Part shown: positions 58,364 through 64,000 of the stretch, in pieces
How the letters are laid out: each line of letters begins with the position of its first letter
Position numbering within the stretch: position 1 is the first letter of the stretch
NCBI RefSeq assembly: GCF_002975205.1
Contig: NZ_PCOC01000001.1
Location: 682,001-746,000, forward strand
Direction of reading: 5' to 3'
Length of the DNA stretch: 64,000 bases
DNA from: Ochrobactrum vermis
GTDB lineage: Bacteria; Pseudomonadota; Alphaproteobacteria; Rhizobiales; Rhizobiaceae
Notes under the pieces: model-generated
Databases searched by the model: none
Told to the model about the DNA's origin: nothing
The model's input: the letters and a program-made list of their open reading frames with translations, nothing else
Made by a program: the position numbers and the translations under genes

Positions 58364-59695
58364 TTAACGTCGATGTCCATGCGGCATGCGGGCATGGCCG
58401 CCTCCCATAGATCTGCGTTCAAACTGGTGACCCCCACCCATCGCACGGCCACCACGTTGTGAGCTCATGTGGGCAGAGGCTCTGGGGCGGACCTCTCCAA
58501 GGCCCGAAGGGCGTTTCGGCCGAACATCATGTTTGCCAGCCATGCTATGCTTCACAGTATGAGCGGGGCCGTTATGGCTTTGCGCAGCTTTCGATGGTCG
58601 CTTCTTGACTTGAGACTGTATGTTGGCAGCTTTACGGGTGCCTTGTACCTTGTTTGCTCTTACGTCCTTGATAGTCGAGGTGCTGATCTTGTTCTGTCTC
58701 GCCCCGATCTTATCGGTTTTCAGTGACTGGGCCCGGTTTCTGATATTATCGCCCCCAGTTTTTTCCAGGCGAGTTCGGATGTTCTTGCTGTCGATCTTCG
58801 AGAATTGGCTGTGATCGAAGCTGAGCTTGCTACGGTCTACGTCCTTCCAGTCGACATCATTGAAATTAACCCGGCCGTTAAGGTCGATGTTGTTCATGCA
58901 GTGATTGCAGTCGATATCAATATCGGCTCCATCATAGCGTCCTCCCCAGACGCCCCAATCATCCCAGTCAACCGCTGCCGCAAACACGGCTCCTGTCACA
59001 AATCCGGCAAAATACGTTGCCGTCGGGTAATAATAATTGGGATAAGGATCGGGATAGTAAGATACAGGTGCTACGGCGTAACCGGACTCATAGAGCATCT
59101 GTGGCTCATACTGAGGAACGTAAATTTTCTGAGGGTCAGCGGACTTGATGACCACATTATTATTTTCTTTTGTAACCTGTACTTTGTCGTCGCTCTTAAT
59201 GACGCCATCTGCAACGGCTTTGTCCCTGAGCGTTTGTATAGCAACAAGCATGTCTTTCTGCTGGCTGGCGACTGCGTTGCCGATTGCCTGCGTCCATTCA
59301 AGGTCGTCGCTCATCATTTTGACGATCTGGGGATAATTCAGCAGTGATATCACGCTACCGTCCCATTCTTCCTTTGGTTTTAAAGAAGAATTGGTTTTGA
59401 CGGTATCCAGAAAACGTGCAGCTTCCACGACTTGCAAAGGATAAAGCGACGCTGACGTTATGAGCGCAACGAGCTCATCTGGATAAAGCGCAATACGTGC
59501 GACAAGAATTTGCATCTCCTGGTCACTCAGTGCAGCTTTGCTCGTTACCTGGGAATCTGTCGTAGAGGCAGTTGGAATTGCTGCGGGCTGTTGGGCTGAG
59601 GCTCCATCAGCGGATAGCGCGAGAAATGTAGTGGTCGCCAGCAGGAGCGAGATGCGTTTCAGATTGTTACTGGGAACCGCGGATCTACCATTCAT
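58364..59695 (-). CDS. DUF3300 exported protein
   Basis: This 443-residue protein has a Sec signal peptide (cleavage near residue 34), the DUF3300 domain (LVARIALYPDELVALITSASLYP to YVPQYEPQ-like, about residues 60-210), then a Tyr/Pro-rich and Gly/Ala stretch, and a basic Lys/Arg/Ser/His-rich C-terminal tail (about 320-443). The basic tail could bind cell wall or anionic polymer. The family's function is unknown; it is associated with DUF2950. Confidence 0.88.
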   Translation of the reverse strand: MNGRSAVPSNNLKRISLLLATTTFLALSADGASAQQPAAIPTASTTDSQVTSKAALSDQEMQILVARIALYPDELVALITSASLYPLQVVEAARFLDTVKTNSSLKPKEEWDGSVISLLNYPQIVKMMSDDLEWTQAIGNAVASQQKDMLVAIQTLRDKAVADGVIKSDDKVQVTKENNNVVIKSADPQKIYVPQYEPQMLYESGYAVAPVSYYPDPYPNYYYPTATYFAGFVTGAVFAAAVDWDDWGVWGGRYDGADIDIDCNHCMNNIDLNGRVNFNDVDWKDVDRSKLSFDHSQFSKIDSKNIRTRLEKTGGDNIRNRAQSLKTDKIGARQNKISTSTIKDVRANKVQGTRKAANIQSQVKKRPSKAAQSHNGPAHTVKHSMAGKHDVRPKRPSGLGEVRPRASAHMSSQRGGRAMGGGHQFERRSMGGGHARMPHGHRR

Positions 59696-59765
59696 CTTAC
59701 CCTCCCATCCGTGAGGAGTATCCTCATCGGTTGATGATTAATTCGACGTGGTCGGTATGCGCTGA

Positions 59766-60560
59766 TCAGAACTTTACGGTCAGTCCCAATATAGGTCCTT
59801 TTTCTACTACGTCGAATTCGAAGCCGTCATTGCTATAATCGACGCCCAGCGCGCGATAACCAAGCGTTGCCGAAACAGTTTCATTGAACCGATAGCCAAG
59901 AGCCGCCGCAACATCCCAATCGACATCAGCGCCGCCGGCACCTACAAGGCCCCAACCTGTCAGGAAAACATTTGGTGTGAAGGAATAAACACCTCTCACG
60001 CCTGCCATCGCGTCCACCCAGGTTGCACTGTCACTGACTTCCCGCCCGTCAAGCAGGCCGCCGCTGAAGGACACTTCAGTTTTTGCTGACCAGACTCTCA
60101 GGCCACCAACGAGATCGAGATGGCTGAACTCGTCACCCAAAACGGTATATCCTGCTCCAAGCAACCCGGCGAACGTCCTACTGTCGACGGTTGCATCCGT
60201 CGCAACAACACCGCGTGGCGTTGCGCTGGTGCCCGAAAGATCAGAGTAGATGATATCTCCAAAAATACTGTATGGTCCCCGCCGCGCTTCCCCCGCGATC
60301 ATTGCAGCAAAGTCGAGATTGTCCCACACATCGCCGAACGATGCATCGAGATGCACAGAGGGAAGACCAAAACTTCCCACGTCCCCAGACAAACCGGCAA
60401 CCCAAAAATACGGTGTTACAGATATCTTCCAGCCGTCCTCCACAGGCTTCTGTTCGGGTATGATTGCCGGACCAAGATCTGCTGCAGCCGCATGGTAACC
60501 AGTAGTAAGAAGTGTTGCGCTCGTGATGACAAGTGCGCATATTCTGGCTGTATTGTTCAT
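59766..60560 (-). CDS. Outer-membrane beta-barrel protein
   Basis: This 264-residue protein starts at MNNTARICALV with a signal peptide (cleavage near TGYHAAA-A). Alternating hydrophobic/polar strands follow (ISVTPYFWVAGL, YSIFGDIIYSDL, LDLVGGLRVWS, VSATLGYRALGVDY) and the last residue is Phe, as expected for a barrel assembled by BamA. The open frame runs to 60689, but ATG 60560 gives the proper signal peptide. Its ligand is unknown. About 70 bases separate it from DUF3300 in the same direction. Confidence 0.8.
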   Translation of the reverse strand: MNNTARICALVITSATLLTTGYHAAAADLGPAIIPEQKPVEDGWKISVTPYFWVAGLSGDVGSFGLPSVHLDASFGDVWDNLDFAAMIAGEARRGPYSIFGDIIYSDLSGTSATPRGVVATDATVDSRTFAGLLGAGYTVLGDEFSHLDLVGGLRVWSAKTEVSFSGGLLDGREVSDSATWVDAMAGVRGVYSFTPNVFLTGWGLVGAGGADVDWDVAAALGYRFNETVSATLGYRALGVDYSNDGFEFDVVEKGPILGLTVKF

Positions 60561-60808
60561 CTTCGCAATATCCAATGTTTCGTTGGGCGGTTCTGATTTG
60601 AGCGGTGTCTCCGGCATTTCCCCTGCTATCTTTATCCGGCAGGCAGGGAACCCATCTTCATAGCTGAAGGTATAACGATAACGGATCAACGCAAGTAGTT
60701 TCGACGATTTGGCAATAATGAACGTGTTCGTACCTGTGCGAACCTAGCGTAAAACGCAATTATTACGCAATGTTGTTTGAGTGAAATCGTATCCGTGAGG
60801 TTGTGATC

Positions 60809-61045
60809 GTGTTGAACCTGAATGTGATCATCCAACGGTTTCCAGATCACGAGACAGTAATTCGATCATTATACTGGAAATCCCTGGAATTTCGGATGCT
60901 CTGTGACGACTACGTATCAGCAAAAAATGCGTTTGAATGCTGGCGGGACGATGAGAAAAGAGCGGAAGAATTTCGAAGCTTGTGTCGCGACATTGAAGAA
61001 GAAGCCCAGGAGTTGATGCTCAAGGCAATTGCTGCGAGACCCTAG
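60809..61045 (+). CDS. Small helical hypothetical protein
   Basis: This 78-residue soluble protein starts at GTG 60809, eight bases after GAGG (a GTG at 60803 is too close to that site). The pattern SLEFRMLCDDYVSAKNAFECW ... EFRSLCRDIEEEA is strongly amphipathic and resembles small rhizobial proteins I recall, as well as the product at 48355. Function unknown. Confidence 0.6.
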   Translation: MLNLNVIIQRFPDHETVIRSLYWKSLEFRMLCDDYVSAKNAFECWRDDEKRAEEFRSLCRDIEEEAQELMLKAIAARP

Positions 61046-61292
61046 GATCGCAATAGGCGCATCTCAGTTGGGTCTGGTCACCAATTGGAGGAGTTTCAGT
61101 AAGGAATGAATTTTTCAAATAAGTGCAATGAATATATTAAAGTATTATTGAAATGCAATTATAGATTGTTACTTAAATTAATGTGCAAAATTTATAATAT
61201 GTTTAAAAAATATTTATTTTTGGAAATTTCTGCACTAATATTAATTTAGAAGTTATTGAGATCGATTATCTCGCGCAGGGGAGGAGCCTGAA

Positions 61293-62261
61293 ATGATTTC
61301 GCGTGAAACAGGTTCGAGCAATGACGGAGGGATCTTCAATCGTGTACCGATTGCGCAGATCGACGATCTTAGTGAAGCTGTTCGACATGCTAATCTTACG
61401 GTAACCCAGCATTCAAGCAAATTTAATGCTGGGAGCCTGGCCTATGCCGAAGTTGACGGCGTTATATGTTCAACAGGCAGGATTGGGGGAAGGGTCGCTT
61501 TGCAAGGGCCTCTGTCGTGTGATGTAGTAAGCATCGGGTTGGGGCTCAGCTTGCCACCGGGCAATCGGCAATGGCTGCTCGAAGTAGAGACTGGTGAACT
61601 AGGCGTATTTCACGCCGGCGACGAACATGATGCATTATATAGTGAGGGGTCTATTTACGCTGTTGCTTCGCTCTCTCTCGACCTGCTGGAAGATTTCGCT
61701 GCCGAGGAGGACATCGTTCTCGATCGAACAACGCTTGGAGGAACCGGAATTCATGCCCGCAAAATGGCCCCTCATGTGCTCGCGCACTTGAGGGACATAT
61801 TCGATCTGATCCATTCGGGTGCTTGGAATGGTGATGGCGCAACACGCGAACTTCTGAGCGCGATTATCCAACATCTGGGACGTCCTCCGATCGATCTTCT
61901 TCGCCGTACCAGCCGTAACCGATACGATGGAGTGTTCCTTCGTGCGAGAACGTACATAAACGATAATCTCTCTCATCCCATGTCGCTTGATGAGATCGCG
62001 AGGGCTGCCAATACATCCCGTAGAACGCTGTGTCGCGCTTTTGCCGATATTCTTGATGTTACCCCTCAAGCCTATGTGCGAAGGCTCCGGTTACATAGAA
62101 TTAGGCAGAATCTTGCCGGTGATGTGGAGCGAGCGTGTACGATAACTATCATTGCAAATAATTGGGGCGTCAGCGAACTTGGCAGATTTGCGAAATGGTA
62201 TCATGATCTGTTTGGCGAGTTGCCTAGCCAAACACTTAAAAGAAGCCGCGCTGTCGCTTGA
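61293..62261 (+). CDS. AraC-family transcriptional regulator
   Basis: This 322-residue regulator has an N-terminal sensor domain (residues 1-215, no named family) and a C-terminal AraC double helix-turn-helix (about 222-315: LDEIARAANTSRRTLCRAFADILDVTPQAYVRRLRLHRIR). The ligand is unknown. An AT-rich 247-base region precedes it. It is a candidate regulator of the nearby envelope genes, including the binding protein gene 350 bases downstream. Confidence 0.85.
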   Translation: MISRETGSSNDGGIFNRVPIAQIDDLSEAVRHANLTVTQHSSKFNAGSLAYAEVDGVICSTGRIGGRVALQGPLSCDVVSIGLGLSLPPGNRQWLLEVETGELGVFHAGDEHDALYSEGSIYAVASLSLDLLEDFAAEEDIVLDRTTLGGTGIHARKMAPHVLAHLRDIFDLIHSGAWNGDGATRELLSAIIQHLGRPPIDLLRRTSRNRYDGVFLRARTYINDNLSHPMSLDEIARAANTSRRTLCRAFADILDVTPQAYVRRLRLHRIRQNLAGDVERACTITIIANNWGVSELGRFAKWYHDLFGELPSQTLKRSRAVA

Positions 62262-62521
62262 TGTCCACGATATCTGTCTTGGTTAACATATTGTAAGAGA
62301 TAGCTTCTTTACAAATGCATCCTCAGGATGCTCCAGTATTTAATTAAATCGTTAGCAGAATGGATGCTATATTACAATCGGACAAACTCCATTTGCCGGT
62401 CTGCATCAACAGATCACGGAATATCTAAATCTATTGTATATCAGGTTTTGCTAGAAGCGGAAGATCTGGGAAAATATTTCATGGAAAGCACCATGCACCC
62501 GACGCTAAGGCTTATAAATTT

Positions 62522-62548
62522 ACAGTAACAAGGGTAGCTTGTTACCGT
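62522..62548. promoter_or_regulatory. 27-base palindrome upstream of the OpuAC gene
   Basis: Arms GTAACAAG and CTTGTTAC are perfect around a GGTAG spacer, and two of the three next base pairs also match (ACA/CGT). It is 62 bases before the ATG and most likely an operator. Its GTAAC/GTTAC half-sites recall those upstream of the sulfatase and FGE genes. The rest of the 62262-62609 gap holds no supported gene. Confidence 0.6.
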
Positions 62549-62609
62549 TTCACTCTCGACATTTTCTTGAGGTTCGGTGATCTTCTTCGGGGCGCGCAGG
62601 AGGAGAAGC

Positions 62610-63569
62610 ATGTATTATCTCAACAGAAAGATTTTTCTCGTAACAACTTTGCTGGTGGGATTACCGGCAATCCCATCCATTGCAGCTGATCTTGTTATCG
62701 CGATGCCAAACTGGCCGTCTGGCCAGGCATCTGCAAATATCATGAAGGTAGTCATCAAAGATCAGCTGGGAATAGATGCCAAGGTCGAGGAGATGGGTAC
62801 GCTAATTGCTTTCGCTGGTCTCGAGACGGGGGCTGTGGACGTGCATCCCGAAATCTGGCGGCCGAACCTCGACAATCTAGTCAAAAAGTACGTCGATGAA
62901 GAAAAGAAGATAGCATTGAGCCCAAAAAGTATGCCGGCCTGGCAGGGTATCTGCGCCACGCGCGCCGCCGTGGAAACGGTTGGCATTCGAGACATTAATG
63001 ATCTCAATGATCCCGAGAAAACCGCCAAACTGGACACTAACGGGGACGGCAAAGGAGAGATGTGGGTGGGAGCCTCCTCCTGGTCAATGACGCCGATCGA
63101 AAAAATCCGGGCCAACAGCTACGGTTATTCGAAAAATCTGGACTTGCTCGAAACTAGCGAAGAAGTTGGAATGGCCGCAGTGGATGCCGCAGAAGCGATT
63201 GGTCAACCCATGGTCTTTGCCTGCTATGCGCCTCATTATGTTTTCGAGTTGCACGATATACAGCGGCTGACCGAACCAGAGCACGATGCGTCTCAGTGGA
63301 GGATCATTTTCCCAACCGAAGATCCGGCGTGGTTTACAAAATCAATTGCCAGAACGGCGTGGTCAAAAGGGCAGGTGCAGATAGGCTATGCAGCTTCCCT
63401 GGAAAAGCGGTATCCGGATGTAGTCAAGGTGCTGAACAAAATTGATTTTACTCCCGAAGAGGCTTCTCAGATGGCATATGCGCTCGAAGTCGAGAAACGG
63501 AAGCCATACGACTACGCGGTTAACTGGGTTGCGTCACACAAAGATCGCATCAAGGGATGGGTTCAATGA
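62610..63569 (+). CDS. Glycine betaine/choline-type ABC substrate-binding protein (OpuAC)
   Basis: This 319-residue periplasmic protein starts at ATG 62610 after AGGAGGAG and has a signal peptide (cleavage near PSIAA). The OpuAC fold is seen in MPNWPSGQASANI, DVHPEIWRPN, GASSWSMTPIEK and CYAPHYVFELHD; several Trp and Tyr residues could form the aromatic box that binds a quaternary ammonium group. No permease or ATPase gene is adjacent. It overlaps the next gene by four bases. The ligand may be betaine, choline or another cation. Confidence 0.85.
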   Translation: MYYLNRKIFLVTTLLVGLPAIPSIAADLVIAMPNWPSGQASANIMKVVIKDQLGIDAKVEEMGTLIAFAGLETGAVDVHPEIWRPNLDNLVKKYVDEEKKIALSPKSMPAWQGICATRAAVETVGIRDINDLNDPEKTAKLDTNGDGKGEMWVGASSWSMTPIEKIRANSYGYSKNLDLLETSEEVGMAAVDAAEAIGQPMVFACYAPHYVFELHDIQRLTEPEHDASQWRIIFPTEDPAWFTKSIARTAWSKGQVQIGYAASLEKRYPDVVKVLNKIDFTPEEASQMAYALEVEKRKPYDYAVNWVASHKDRIKGWVQ

Positions 63570-64000
63570 ACGAGACACTTCCGCCCCGTTTAACACTTGG
63601 CAAACAGCGAATTCTGACAGCTCTTTTCTGTGCAGGTGTCGGGATTGCGAGTTTCGCGGGACTTGCATGGGCTGCGGGGACCCAGGTTTATAACCCCGCG
63701 ACCCGGCAGTGGACCGATTACAATCGCTCGAAGGCTTACCAATACTTTAAAAAGAATGGACAGGTCCCCGAGGCTTTCCGCCGACAGGTGGTTGCATTTA
63801 GAACGGCAGAAGAGCCCGGTACGATCATTATCGATGGCAATCAGCATTTTCTCTACCTAGTTCAGCCCAATCGACAGGCCGTTCGTTATGGAATCGGGGT
63901 TGGGCGAGAAGGATTTGGCTGGGCCGGGATAGTTAGGGTCGGTCGTATGGCTGAATGGCCGACGTGGACCCCACCAGCGGAAATGGTTGCGCGGGATCCA
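63566..64000 (+). CDS. L,D-transpeptidase (partial, runs off the window)
   Basis: The first 145 residues are present. An N-terminal hydrophobic segment (about 17-36) serves as signal or anchor, followed by the YkuD-type L,D-transpeptidase region (GTIIIDGNQHFLYLV, YGIGVGREGFGWAG, AEWPTWTPPAEM). The catalytic Cys/His lie beyond the end. Such enzymes make 3-3 peptidoglycan cross-links or attach proteins to the wall. The start overlaps the OpuAC stop (ATGA). Confidence 0.88.
   Translation, partial: MNETLPPRLTLGKQRILTALFCAGVGIASFAGLAWAAGTQVYNPATRQWTDYNRSKAYQYFKKNGQVPEAFRRQVVAFRTAEEPGTIIIDGNQHFLYLVQPNRQAVRYGIGVGREGFGWAGIVRVGRMAEWPTWTPPAEMVARDP

Noticed and set aside
62328..62528. Plus-strand ORF of 66 codons before the OpuAC gene
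   Set aside because: AT-rich, no ribosome site, ends inside the palindrome.

Overview
The window looks like a chromosome segment of an alphaproteobacterium of the Brucellaceae (Brucella/Ochrobactrum group). The evidence is the rhizobial gene order ccmIEFH - degP - two-component pair - glnE - pleC-like kinase - pepN, a feuNPQ-type signalling operon, moderately high GC in the left part, and the dispersed extragenic palindromes typical of Rhizobiales. I saw no rRNA, tRNA or CRISPR array.

The left part (about 1-29 kb) is compact conserved chromosome. It holds a small membrane protein, feuN-like/feuP/feuQ, a surface lipoprotein, the cytochrome c maturation operon ccmIEFH, the periplasmic protease degP, an OmpR-type two-component pair, glnE, a PleC-like kinase and pepN. 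After these come a DMT transporter, an MFS transporter, a uracil-DNA glycosylase that lacks two Fe-S cysteines, ETF-ubiquinone oxidoreductase, an EEP-family hydrolase and AMP nucleosidase. Two tiny overlapping membrane-protein ORFs (29087-29403) follow.

From about 29.6 kb the window is accessory in character: lower GC, AT-rich gaps and many insertion sequences. It starts with an AspT-type transporter pseudogene broken by an amber codon and an IS3-family element. Next is a translationally coupled MoxR - DUF58 - DUF4381 - VWA - VWA/TPR - BatD operon on the minus strand. Divergent from it on the plus strand lies a sulfatase locus: a Sec-exported sulfatase, an MFS/spermidine-synthase-like fusion, a formylglycine-generating enzyme (FGE), a secreted HAD phosphatase and a Tat-exported sulfatase. 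A nearly identical motif of about 20 bp lies upstream of moxR, of the first sulfatase and of the FGE gene, so these units probably form one regulon. A membrane-anchored winged-helix/TPR protein lies beyond them.

A three-level nest of insertion sequences (50.8-57.06 kb) follows: an IS5-family element split by an IS66-family element, which is itself split by a second IS66-family element. Both IS66 insertions have perfect 8-bp target duplications. To the right lie DUF3300, DUF2950 and a truncated membrane gene (one operon, minus strand), an outer-membrane beta-barrel protein, a small acidic protein, an AraC-type regulator, an OpuAC-type betaine/choline-binding protein behind a 27-bp palindrome, and the start of an L,D-transpeptidase.

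My working idea for an undescribed system is an envelope-located sulfatase module. FGE would activate two exported sulfatases in the cytoplasm. The MoxR/Bat complex, the HAD phosphatase and the SpeE-like membrane protein would support assembly or a linked modification chemistry. DUF3300/DUF2950, the outer-membrane protein and the binding protein would be envelope partners. Gene order and the shared motif are seen directly; the joint function is inference.
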